Shown: positions 45,296-53,504 of the stretch, piece by piece
Numbering within the stretch: position 1 is the stretch's first letter
Layout: the number at the start of each line of letters is the position of its first letter
Assembly (NCBI RefSeq): GCF_010093025.1
Contig: NZ_CP048114.1
Location: 1,798,001-1,862,000 of the forward strand
Reading direction: 5' to 3'
DNA: 64,000 nt
DNA from: Edaphobacter sp. 12200R-103
GTDB lineage: Bacteria; Acidobacteriota; Terriglobia; Terriglobales; Acidobacteriaceae
Notes under the pieces: generated by a model
Told to the model about the DNA's origin: nothing
Databases searched by the model: none
What the model saw: only the letters and a program-made list of their open reading frames with translations
Made by a program: the position numbers and the translations under genes

Positions 45296-46450
45296 TCAGG
45301 CAGTTGCGAAACACTGACGATAGAGTGATTCCATATCGGAAACTGTCAGCTCCCTTGGATTGTTTCGCAATAGTCGAACCACCGTCGCCGCGCTGGCCGC
45401 CATGCGAGGAATAGCATCGGGCGAAAGGCCGTAGCTCGCGAGATCTGTCGAAACGCCGCATTCGGCAACCAGAGCACTTAGACGCTCCGCCCCGGCAAGT
45501 GCCGTCTCACGATCGTTGGCCGCAGGCTTAGCCCCGAGCGCAATGGAGACGGCAGCATGACGTTCCGGCGAAGCCTCCATATTGAAGCGAAAGACCGTGG
45601 ACAGCAGGACCGCGTTGGAGACGCCATGAGCGAGATGGAACTCCCCGCCCAGCGGATACGCCAACGCATGCACTGCGGCCGTGTTCACCGGTCCCAGACA
45701 TAGTCCTCCGTAGAGACTTGCCCGCGCCATCCCTTCGCGCGCATCCAGGTCATCCCCATTCTTAACCGCGCGAACCAGATACGCTGCACACAGCCGCACG
45801 CCTTCGAGAGCGTAGAGGTCCACCAGCGGATGCGCGAACTTATTGGTATAGGCTTCAATGCAATGCGTCAGCGTGTCCAATCCGGTGGCTGCAGTCACTC
45901 CCGAAGGCACGCTGCAGGTCAATGACGGATCGATGAATACGGCATCCGGAACGAGATATGGGCTGATTACACCTTTCTTCAGCTTTGCGTCCTTGTCCAG
46001 AAGAATGGCGTTCGGTGAAACTTCGCCACCCGTTCCGGCCGTCGTCGGGACACAGACCAGATGCGCCCGCCGCCCCCGCAGCAGCCCGATCCCGAAGGTC
46101 TCCGGCACCTTCTGCTCATTTTGAACAAACGCTGCCAGCAGCTTGGCTACATCAATCACGCTTCCGCCGCCGATACCGACAAAACACGTTGCTGCGCTTG
46201 CTCGCGCGTCATTCAACGATCGCTCGAACATCTCGATTGTCGGCTCGCTCCGGATGCTGAAGTCCAGCGTGACGGCACAACCCTTTCGCCCCAGGCGTTC
46301 GCTCAGATCTTCGATCTGCCGTCGAAGGGATCCCGACCCGACGATATAAAGCTTTCTGTCCGATCGCGCAGAGAGATATTCGAAACAATCCTCAAGGCAT
46401 CCCGAGCCAAAGACGAGCCGATCCGGTTGAAGAAAGGTGATCGTGCGCAT
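45296..46450 (-). CDS. Iron-containing alcohol dehydrogenase (group III)
   Basis: This is a 384-residue NAD(P)-dependent dehydrogenase: FGSGCLEDC at the N-terminus, the dinucleotide loop VGIGGGSVIDVAKLLA, PTTAGTGGEVSPNAI, and metal-ligand regions GLDTLTHCIEAYTN and HALAYPLGGEFHLAHGVSNA (Asp and three His ligands for iron or zinc). Enzymes of this group interconvert alcohols and aldehydes or reduce maleylacetate. It is the last gene of a five-gene operon, and its ATG overlaps the aldolase stop by one base. A likely role is handling an aldehyde released by the aldolase, which is inference. Confidence 0.92.
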   Translation of the reverse strand: MRTITFLQPDRLVFGSGCLEDCFEYLSARSDRKLYIVGSGSLRRQIEDLSERLGRKGCAVTLDFSIRSEPTIEMFERSLNDARASAATCFVGIGGGSVIDVAKLLAAFVQNEQKVPETFGIGLLRGRRAHLVCVPTTAGTGGEVSPNAILLDKDAKLKKGVISPYLVPDAVFIDPSLTCSVPSGVTAATGLDTLTHCIEAYTNKFAHPLVDLYALEGVRLCAAYLVRAVKNGDDLDAREGMARASLYGGLCLGPVNTAAVHALAYPLGGEFHLAHGVSNAVLLSTVFRFNMEASPERHAAVSIALGAKPAANDRETALAGAERLSALVAECGVSTDLASYGLSPDAIPRMAASAATVVRLLRNNPRELTVSDMESLYRQCFATA

Positions 46451-47262
46451 CAGTTCCTCGTACTGGTCTGCAGAACCCGCTCTGCCCCTGCCTGCTCAAT
46501 GGCTTCGGCCGCGCTATTTAGTGCAAGCTGGGCACCCGCCTTGAGGCAAACGATATCGTTCGTGCAGAACAGCAGATCGATTCCCAGCCTTGTCCAGTGA
46601 ATAAAGTCCGAAGCTCCACATGCCGTAACGATTTTCTTGCCGTGCTTGCGTGCCACTCGCACAATCTTTTCCGCGGCTTCCAAAACCTTCGGATGATTCG
46701 TCTTTCCCGGATATCCAAGACTTGCAGCCAGATCCGCCGGGCCGATGAAGATATCGACGTTGGGAATCGCGGCGATCTCTTCGATGTTGGCGAGAGCTTC
46801 CTTCGTCTCGATCTGCGCCAACAGAGCAAGCTCCTCGTTCAGCTTCTGCTGCTCCTCCGGCACACTGCCGACGATGCCATACTTCAAAGCCCTCGACACG
46901 CTGAAGAATCCACGCGCGCCCAGAGGAGCAAAACGCGCATACCGCACCAGCTCGGCCACAAGCTCCGGAGAATCTGCCATCGGGATATCGATCATGTCCG
47001 GGCCGCACTCGGCCGCCTTCAATACGCTCTCCCGGCGCGCATCCGGAATCCGTATCATCGTCAGCATCCCCGTGCCTGCCGCCATCCGGCATAGATCTGC
47101 CGCCTGCTCAAACGAGATGGCTGCATGCTCCATCTCGATCCAGATCACCTTGAAGCCCATGTGGGCCGCAATCTCCAGAAAGATGGGATCGTGAAAATAC
47201 AAGGCAGCTCCGAGCAGCGGCTTTCCATCAGCGGCTTCGATAGCATGGTGCAAACGATTCAT
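46450..47262 (-). CDS. HpcH/HpaI family aldolase
   Basis: This is a 270-residue class II (metal-dependent) aldolase of the 2-keto-3-deoxy acid type, which cleaves to pyruvate plus an aldehyde. Family features are IWIEMEHAAISFEQ (catalytic His region), TMIRIPDARRESVLKAAECG (Arg that binds the keto acid), LAQIETKEALANIEEI (metal-binding Glu) and DIFIGPADLAASLGYPGK (metal-binding Asp). It lies 36 bases after the symporter gene and overlaps the alcohol dehydrogenase by one base. In this operon it may give access to sugar acids longer than four carbons, or process a side product. Confidence 0.92.
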   Translation of the reverse strand: MNRLHHAIEAADGKPLLGAALYFHDPIFLEIAAHMGFKVIWIEMEHAAISFEQAADLCRMAAGTGMLTMIRIPDARRESVLKAAECGPDMIDIPMADSPELVAELVRYARFAPLGARGFFSVSRALKYGIVGSVPEEQQKLNEELALLAQIETKEALANIEEIAAIPNVDIFIGPADLAASLGYPGKTNHPKVLEAAEKIVRVARKHGKKIVTACGASDFIHWTRLGIDLLFCTNDIVCLKAGAQLALNSAAEAIEQAGAERVLQTSTRN

Positions 47263-47298
47263 AACGACTCCTGAAACAAGGTAAAAGGATCAAAAAAA

Positions 47299-48846
47299 TC
47301 AGCGCCCGATTACTTCGGCGGCAGCCGGCGACTGCGCTCTCTCCCGCCGCCAGCCCTGAAGAGTGAGGTCGGGAGCAAGAGGAGAACCTGGAAGGAGATA
47401 ACTGAAAGCAACGCCAAAGACGAAGAGCACGACGTGCCCAATCGCTCCAATCATGTAGTCGTGCCATGGAAAGTTGAATCGGCCCATATCCAGCATCTTT
47501 CCGCCCTGCGTTACCGTCGCCCAGGCAGTAACGATCAGGCTGGCCACGATTCCTGCAATGGCTCCCTGACGTGTGGCACGTCGCACCAGGAAGGCGAGAA
47601 GGAAGAGTCCGGCAAGCCCGCCCGCGACGATGGCAGTGATGGTGTAGTAGAGCGAGAGAGCGCCACCCGGGCTGTGCGCCAACTTAAGGGCCACACCCGC
47701 TGCAGCCAGACCGCTGGCCGCTACGATGATGCGACCTACCAACAGGCGCTGACGGTCATCGCTCCGCGGACGCACAGATGCGTAAAAATCCTCGACGCCT
47801 ATCACCGAAAGACAGTTCATGTCTGATGCCAGCATCGCCGTCGCGGAGCCCAGCAGAGCCGCCGTGAACAATCCGGCCAATCCCGGCGGAATGTGCGTGA
47901 CCAGAAAGTGCGGGAATATCTGGTCGGACTTGTGAATGCTCAAAGGCAGCTTCTCTCCGGTCAGGCGATAAAAGCTCCACAACAGGCTGCCGATCAGCAT
48001 GAATGCTGTCCAAACGGGAACGCACAGAACAGCTCCAAGGGTGATTCCTTTCAGAGCGCTCCGGTCTGACTTTGCAATCAGGTAACGCTGCACGACCGAC
48101 TGGTCGGCCGTGTACTTCTGCACATAGAAGAAAAATCCGTAGATCACCAGCACGATCACGGTCGGCTTATCGAATCGCAGAGCCGTGCTCCCCAAGCCCA
48201 TCTTGCCGTGATTCCATGCATCCGCCAGTACGGCGCCCGCGCCCTGGTGCGGTAAAAAGAGCAGAAACCCGATCGAGACCAGAATGCCCGCCCAGAGAAC
48301 GAAACCCTGGACGACATCGCTCCACACGACCGCCTCCACACCACCCAGCAGCGTGTAGAGAATGGTGATGATCGCCGTCAACACGATCACACGATCCACC
48401 GGCCAGCCCGTCATACTGCCCAGCGTGAGCGCCAGCAGATAAAACACGAATCCCATCTTCGAGAAGTGTCCAATGGCAAACGCAAAGGACGAATACAGCC
48501 GCACGCCTCTTCCGAAACGCATCCCGAAGTACTCATACGCGCTCATCCGAACCACATGCCGGAAGAACGGAATGATGACTGAACCCGCCAGGATCAGGAC
48601 CACGACAAACATGAATCCTGGAATCAGCAGCGACCAGTCGCCCGCATATGCCGAACCCGGATAGGCGATAAATGTAACGCTGGTAATAATGGTCGCAAGC
48701 AGCGACAGCCCCATCGCCCAGCCGGGAATGGAACGGTTCGCAAGGAAGTAGTCGTCCGTCGTCTTCTGTCTTCGCGCAAAGCGAATCCCGATGCCGACGA
48801 GGCACGCCATGTATCCCGCGACGACCAGTAAATCCAGAATCCGCAT
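47299..48846 (-). CDS. Sodium:solute symporter (SSS family)
   Basis: This is a 515-residue inner-membrane symporter with about 13 helices. It begins LLVVAGYMACLVGIGIRFAR and carries the family stretch TTDDYFLANRSIPGWAMGLS followed by LLATIITSVTFIAYPG (sodium-site Ser/Thr region) and LYTLLGGVEAVVWSDVVQGF. It lies 12 bases after the PdxA2-like gene within a catabolic operon, so it is the likely importer of the operon's sugar acid. SSS proteins carry sugars, sialic acid, carboxylates and others; the cargo is inferred from context. Confidence 0.93.
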   Translation of the reverse strand: MRILDLLVVAGYMACLVGIGIRFARRQKTTDDYFLANRSIPGWAMGLSLLATIITSVTFIAYPGSAYAGDWSLLIPGFMFVVVLILAGSVIIPFFRHVVRMSAYEYFGMRFGRGVRLYSSFAFAIGHFSKMGFVFYLLALTLGSMTGWPVDRVIVLTAIITILYTLLGGVEAVVWSDVVQGFVLWAGILVSIGFLLFLPHQGAGAVLADAWNHGKMGLGSTALRFDKPTVIVLVIYGFFFYVQKYTADQSVVQRYLIAKSDRSALKGITLGAVLCVPVWTAFMLIGSLLWSFYRLTGEKLPLSIHKSDQIFPHFLVTHIPPGLAGLFTAALLGSATAMLASDMNCLSVIGVEDFYASVRPRSDDRQRLLVGRIIVAASGLAAAGVALKLAHSPGGALSLYYTITAIVAGGLAGLFLLAFLVRRATRQGAIAGIVASLIVTAWATVTQGGKMLDMGRFNFPWHDYMIGAIGHVVLFVFGVAFSYLLPGSPLAPDLTLQGWRRERAQSPAAAEVIGR

Positions 48847-48858
48847 CGACTATCGCCT

Positions 48859-49839
48859 TTACGCCTGTGCCGTCTGAAGAAGACGATGCTGCGCCATCGT
48901 CACTGCCATGCGAATTGCCGCCTTCATATTCGCTTCGCTCGCAAGGTTCTTCCCTGCAATATCAAACGCCGTTCCGTGATCGACGGACGTACGGATGATC
49001 GGGATTCCCAGCGACACATTCACCGTCGCCTCAAAGTCCAGCAGCTTCATCGGGATATGTCCCTGGTCGTGGTACATCGCCACAATCAGATCGTGCGATC
49101 CTCGCGCAGCCTTGAAGAAGATGGTGTCCGGAGCCACGGGACCTTCGCACTCAATTCCACGCGCCCTGCACGTTTCGACCGCAGGGCGTATAAACTCCTC
49201 GTCCTCTGTCCCGAAGAGTCCATGCTCACCCGCATGGGGATTGAGACCACACACCGCAATGCGAGGCTTCGCCTTTCCCAGCAGCTTCATCGCCTCATTG
49301 CCCAACTCAATGGTGTCCACGATGCGGTCCGTGTTCAGGTTGCAGGCCTGTTTCAGACTCACGTGAGTTGAAACATGAATGACGCTCAGCTTCGTTCCTG
49401 CCAACAGCATGCGCGAACCCTTTACGCCGCATAGCTCCGCAATGTATTCGGTATGTCCGGAGAACTGCATTCCATTCAGCGTCACGGCCTCTTTATTCAG
49501 CGGCGCCGTCACCATCGCATCCACGTCGTTGTTCAGACACATCATCGTTGCATCGTGGACGTACCGCACCGCAGCTCTTCCATACTCGGCGCGCAACGCC
49601 CCATAGACGACTGGCAGACCGGCAGCGAGTACCCCACACTCGCGCAGCTTCACACCAAGGGTGTCGAACTTAGCTCCGGTACTGCGCTCAGCGGCGTCGA
49701 TTGCGATCCGGTCGCCCACGACGACCAGCTCTGCCGACGCTGCAATCTCAGGATCCGCGAGCGCCTTCAGGATCACCTCGCCACCCACTCCGGCAGGATC
49801 ACCCAGTGTTACAGCTATCTTCGGAATACGCGTACTCAC
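48859..49839 (-). CDS. PdxA2-like 4-phospho-D-threonate/erythronate dehydrogenase
   Basis: This is a 326-residue protein of the PdxA family: VTLGDPAGVGGEVILKAL, VTAPLNKEAVTLNGMQFSGH followed by TEYIAELCG (metal-binding His), FFKAARGSHDLIVAMYHDQG followed by HIPMK, and VNVSLGIPIIRTSVDHGTAF. Classical PdxA serves vitamin B6 synthesis. Published work on four-carbon acid sugars showed that PdxA2 copies paired with DUF1537 kinases oxidise and decarboxylate 4-phospho-D-threonate to dihydroxyacetone phosphate. Here the gene overlaps a DUF1537 kinase (GTGA at 49836-49839) and is in an operon with a symporter, so the catabolic role is favoured. The start is GTG. Confidence 0.88.
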   Translation of the reverse strand: MSTRIPKIAVTLGDPAGVGGEVILKALADPEIAASAELVVVGDRIAIDAAERSTGAKFDTLGVKLRECGVLAAGLPVVYGALRAEYGRAAVRYVHDATMMCLNNDVDAMVTAPLNKEAVTLNGMQFSGHTEYIAELCGVKGSRMLLAGTKLSVIHVSTHVSLKQACNLNTDRIVDTIELGNEAMKLLGKAKPRIAVCGLNPHAGEHGLFGTEDEEFIRPAVETCRARGIECEGPVAPDTIFFKAARGSHDLIVAMYHDQGHIPMKLLDFEATVNVSLGIPIIRTSVDHGTAFDIAGKNLASEANMKAAIRMAVTMAQHRLLQTAQA

Positions 49840-50984
49840 ACAAACTCCCTTCTGCCTGTAAATCGGTCCACGATCTGACAGAGAACGTCCTCTCTGCCAA
49901 AACCGCCCGATTTCAGAATCACCGGAACACCGTCCAGAACTCCACCGTTCGCCACCCCATAAGGAAGCCCCGGAGCAAATTCGCCTGTCAGATGCAGCGA
50001 ACGAACACCTGACGCACGAAGGACCAACGCCGCCGTGTCTCCCCCAGTTAGCAGACAGCAGCGAATGCCTTTATCACCTGTACTGCTCAACGCCTGCTGT
50101 ATCTGCTGCTCTGTCGTAATGCCTCGTGACACCTTCAGAACCAGAACATGTTCCTGAAATGTCCGGCTCGTGCAGGCTTCCACGGCAAACTCACCCACCT
50201 CTGCGGCCTGTTTGAGGGCCGCGACCTGCTTCTTTGTAACGGCGTGGTCGCTGCCAATAAAGAACACCACGCAACCATCCCGCTCCTCTTCCATCCACCG
50301 CTCCCCGCTCTGCGGCAGATCATGCGCCAAAGCGTGAGCGAGGCCTCCGGAGCCCACCCACAAAACCCTGCAGCCCAGACTGCGCGCCGCCCGGGCTGCC
50401 GATTGCAGATCCTGCTCTTTTTCAGCATCGCAAAGGACGAGCCGCGACTTCGCCTTCATCGCTTCACGCATCCCAGCGACCAGCTTCTCCTGCGGGACGC
50501 CATCCGGTAATAACACCGGATCGCCTATTCCAGAACGGCGCAGTCCTTCCCATAGATTGACAGCATGCTTCTGCGCTCCACCTTCAACGTGCAGAACACC
50601 ATCTTTCACGGTCCTGCCCAGTGCGGGATACGCCGGGCTCATCACCACCAACTCCGCCGGGAAAAACTCGGCTGCTGCACGAACCTCCGCGAATGTATTT
50701 CCACGAAAAACGGAATCAATTTTTTTAAAGATCTCGCTCGCCGCTGGAGCCTTCGACAGGGCTGTCCGGACCCGTTCCATTGCAGTCACCTCGGGGATAT
50801 CCCGACTCTCTGTGCTGACTGCGAATACACCGCTGGAGGACGGATTGCCGTCTGACCGCAGTGGAACCTCTACTTCAAGCCCACGTCCGGCAAAAGCCAC
50901 CGCGGAATCGCAGGCGCCGGTCAGATCGTCCGCGACGATGAAGTAACGAACCCCATTGGACTGGCATGCATCGATCGGCTTCAT
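49836..50984 (-). CDS. Four-carbon acid sugar kinase (DUF1537)
   Basis: This is a 382-residue kinase with the N-terminal sugar-binding domain RYFIVADDLTGACDSAVAFA, KIDSVFRGNTFAEVRAAAEF and VVMSPAYPALGRTVKDGVLH. The C-terminal nucleotide-binding domain has CLLTGGDTAALVLRASGV and VPVILKSGGFG. This family phosphorylates D-threonate, D-erythronate or 3-oxo-tetronates at O4. Gene pairing with a PdxA2-type dehydrogenase points to D-threonate kinase (DtnK-like) rather than the 3-oxo-tetronate kinase, which is usually paired with an isomerase and a decarboxylase that are absent here. It is the first gene of the five-gene operon. Confidence 0.88.
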   Translation of the reverse strand: MKPIDACQSNGVRYFIVADDLTGACDSAVAFAGRGLEVEVPLRSDGNPSSSGVFAVSTESRDIPEVTAMERVRTALSKAPAASEIFKKIDSVFRGNTFAEVRAAAEFFPAELVVMSPAYPALGRTVKDGVLHVEGGAQKHAVNLWEGLRRSGIGDPVLLPDGVPQEKLVAGMREAMKAKSRLVLCDAEKEQDLQSAARAARSLGCRVLWVGSGGLAHALAHDLPQSGERWMEEERDGCVVFFIGSDHAVTKKQVAALKQAAEVGEFAVEACTSRTFQEHVLVLKVSRGITTEQQIQQALSSTGDKGIRCCLLTGGDTAALVLRASGVRSLHLTGEFAPGLPYGVANGGVLDGVPVILKSGGFGREDVLCQIVDRFTGRREFV

Positions 50985-51451
50985 CCCCTTCTGCTCTCGC
51001 GGTCAACGGCCTCTCATCTCAGAGGCACGCAGGATTGACGAGAGCTTTCCTTCCCCACAAGAGCCATCGCGCTGTGCGGCGCGACCGTCCTTAAACATTT
51101 CGACCTCGCGCAACTATAACGAATCGAGCGGAAGATGAAAAGTGAAAAATGAAAATTGTTTGATTTTTTGAAAATATTCGATTCTTTTTAGACAGGGCGC
51201 TCTCAATCCACAAAGGCACTCACGTGCCTGAGCCTCCTTTTATAAGCAAGTAATAAGGAAGTACATGATGCGGATCTTTCCGAACTGAGTTTTTCAAAAT
51301 CCGACTGGCAGAGAGCCGATTGCCAGAAAGCACTAAGAGGAAAATCTTTGGGAACCTTCCCGACAACATCACCACAACATTTCATGTGAGCCGGGTTAAT
51401 TCAAATCAGTAACATCCGGTAGCCAGACGCTACCAGGGAGTAGAAGACCCG
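50985..51451. other. Intergenic region between divergent units
   Basis: About 470 bases separate the DUF1537 kinase operon from the Spy-like gene. There is an AT-rich, A/T-tract stretch at about 51,130-51,195 and a small hairpin or palindrome AGGCAC-TCAC-GTGCCT (51214-51229). Either could belong to the promoter or operator of the operon. I see no gene in it and no local regulator for the operon. Confidence 0.5.
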
Positions 51452-51901
51452 ATGATGAAACGAATTGTACTTACTTCAACTCTGGCACTCACTTTTGCCG
51501 CCACTGCGGCCTTCTGCCAGCAGTCCTCTCCGCAACCTGCAAACGATGCCACCGCAGCCCAGCAGCAGTCGGCACAGCAAGGCCGGCACCATAACTTTGA
51601 TCCTCATAAGGCTGCGCAGCGGCTCGGCAAACGCCTCAACCTAACGGACGATCAGACCGCGAAGCTCGAGCCCATCCTCGCCACGCAGCAGCAGAAGATG
51701 GCAGCCCTGCGCTCTGACACCAGCCTTACCCGCGATCAGCGACGTCAGCAGTTCCAGGCCATCCAGCAGGACACGAAGAGTCAGTTCGCCACGGTTCTCA
51801 CGCCCGATCAATTGCAGCAGCTTCAGAACATGCGCCGCCACGGACACCGTTGGCATCGTCAACCGCCGTCCGATTCCGCCAATCCTCCGTCTGCAAGTTA
51901 A
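51452..51901 (+). CDS. Spy/CpxP-like periplasmic protein
   Basis: This is a 149-residue exported protein. A signal peptide (about residues 4-22, ending AAFCQQ) is followed by a Gln-rich linker and a helical core with LNLTDDQTAKLEPILATQQQ, TSLTRDQRRQQFQAIQQDTK and LTPDQLQQLQNM. These are the paired L-T-x-x-Q motifs of the Spy/CpxP/CnrX group, which bind unfolded envelope proteins or sense metals. The tail is His-rich (RRHGHRWHR), which could bind metal. Two ATG codons in tandem (51452, 51455) follow GGGAG; either may be used. It stands alone and is followed by a terminator. Confidence 0.8.
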   Translation: MMKRIVLTSTLALTFAATAAFCQQSSPQPANDATAAQQQSAQQGRHHNFDPHKAAQRLGKRLNLTDDQTAKLEPILATQQQKMAALRSDTSLTRDQRRQQFQAIQQDTKSQFATVLTPDQLQQLQNMRRHGHRWHRQPPSDSANPPSAS

Positions 51902-51921
51902 CTGTCCTCACACTGACTCAC

Positions 51922-51961
51922 GAGGGAGCTGCCTTCCCGGTGCGGCTCCCTCTTCTCTTTT
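51922..51961 (+). terminator. Rho-independent terminator after the Spy-like gene
   Basis: GAGGGAGC (51922-51929) and GCTCCCTC (51945-51952) form an 8-base stem, followed by TTCTCTTTT. Confidence 0.75.
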
Positions 51962-52008
51962 GTGCGCAAGCTCAGATTTAAATCGCTCGCCAAACGCGTA
52001 TCCGCTCC

Positions 52009-53367
52009 TTATCGAGCCTCGACCTTCGCTATCGACAATGAACCCCGATCTTTGCCTTCACTGTCGATCAGTTTCAAACTGACACGTGCGAGACCTGGAT
52101 CTATGGGCACGGTAGTATCAAGCATCACCATCTTCGCCGGGTCAACATCTTCGAGTTCATGTTGCCCGCTGATAATTCCATTGCGATTGAAGAACACGGC
52201 CATCAACTTGCCAGGAGCGAATACTGAAAAATTCCCCTTCAGGTGAAGTTTTCCAGCGTCCACTGTGGCCTTCAGCCTCTCCACAACTAGCCCCGGAGCA
52301 CTGAACTCCTCAGGTTGTGCATCAATGGAGATCGGATGCCATGCGGTATCGAAGGCATAGGTTTCGCCGGGTTGCAGAGTCACCATGGGGGAGTTGATCT
52401 CGGCTTCCATATAGTAGGCGTCCTTACTGGAATCTGCACCAGCAATGGAAGGGATTCCCTTCTCGTCAAAGCTGACGGTCGGGCCGTTCTGGTAGAAAAT
52501 CACGGAGGTTTTTCCGGGATATTCCGCATCCCGTTTTACATGGAAGGTTTCGACCATTCCGTAGCGGCTGCTCTTATCGACGATCGCAACCCAGCCTGCA
52601 TTCGAATCCAGCCAGACCTCGTTGCCGAACCACGTCCAGTGCAAACGAAAAAGATCGCCGTCGAACGAGAATGACGGATCATGCGCAAGGCCATAACGAA
52701 CGTGCATACCATCGGGAAATGATGATGCCGGGTTGCGCGGCGTGTAGGCCCAGAAATTGTGATTGAAGTCTCCAGGCTTCGCAGGATCGGAGAGATCGTA
52801 CTGCGAGACCGATTGAATGGACCACGTGATGGGATGCGCGGTCGCATTCTCCATCAAAGCGTGAAAGTGTATCTCGGGGCTTTCAGCTCCAAGCGTGACC
52901 GTGCGGACAATACGCATACCGGTAATCGTGTCGGGCTGCCCGGTAAGTCGCACCATGCACTCTTTCCCTTTCGACAGCGTCTCGAAGCTATACGGCAGAT
53001 CGTCGATGGCAGTCGACTGGATGACCCAGTGATTCTCGTCCTCGCTTCCTTCTGGCATGGGCCAGATCTTGTCGCCACCATAGTTGATCCAGCCACCCTT
53101 GGCCTCGTCAGGCGAGATGTACTTGCCGCGAAAGCGCGGATTGGTGAAGAGATACGCATGTCCGTTGAACTCCACCTGCATCAGGCGGCCACCCAACTGA
53201 GGAACAAACGTAAGCGTAACCCAGCGGTTGGAGACACGCTCTGCTTGCCAGCCGAGATATTGCCCGGGGGTGATGGTACAACGACCTGGCTCCTTCTGCT
53301 GCGCTACGAGCGAGATCGGGAGGAACGTAGCGACGAGAGCTGCCGTGGCAAAGAAGGGCACTTTCAT
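52009..53367 (-). CDS. DUF4380 domain secreted protein
   Basis: This is a 452-residue exported protein with a signal peptide ending SLVAQQ (about residue 23). The N-terminal half resembles DUF4380, a galactose-mutarotase-like beta-sandwich: VPQLGGRLMQVEFNGHAYLF, INYGGDKIWPMPEG and HFHALMENATAHPITWSIQS. The C-terminal half (about 310-452) looks like additional beta domains. Such proteins are often found in carbohydrate loci, but no catalytic activity is established that I know of. It lies 137 bases downstream of an Oar-like receptor on the same strand, so the two may work on the same ligand. Confidence 0.75.
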   Translation of the reverse strand: MKVPFFATAALVATFLPISLVAQQKEPGRCTITPGQYLGWQAERVSNRWVTLTFVPQLGGRLMQVEFNGHAYLFTNPRFRGKYISPDEAKGGWINYGGDKIWPMPEGSEDENHWVIQSTAIDDLPYSFETLSKGKECMVRLTGQPDTITGMRIVRTVTLGAESPEIHFHALMENATAHPITWSIQSVSQYDLSDPAKPGDFNHNFWAYTPRNPASSFPDGMHVRYGLAHDPSFSFDGDLFRLHWTWFGNEVWLDSNAGWVAIVDKSSRYGMVETFHVKRDAEYPGKTSVIFYQNGPTVSFDEKGIPSIAGADSSKDAYYMEAEINSPMVTLQPGETYAFDTAWHPISIDAQPEEFSAPGLVVERLKATVDAGKLHLKGNFSVFAPGKLMAVFFNRNGIISGQHELEDVDPAKMVMLDTTVPIDPGLARVSLKLIDSEGKDRGSLSIAKVEAR

Positions 53368-53442
53368 GAATCGCGGATCCTTTCGAAATACATTTCAAGA
53401 TAGCAATACAAAGCTCTACCTCTATACAGAACCTGGAAGGCA

Positions 53443-53486
53443 GTCAGTGAGATTGCGAGGTTGATACATTCGCAACCTTCACTGAC
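53443..53486. repeat. Nested inverted repeat between receptor and DUF4380 genes
   Basis: GTCAGTGA (53443-53450) pairs with TCACTGAC (53479-53486), and AGGTTG (53458-53463) pairs inside with CAACCT (53473-53478), with a 7-base bulge on one side. It follows the receptor stop by about 20 bases on the transcribed strand. There is no T-run, so it may be a transcript-stabilising or attenuating hairpin rather than a full terminator. Confidence 0.4.
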
Positions 53487-53504
53487 CGATGAGAGATGTA
53501 AGGA

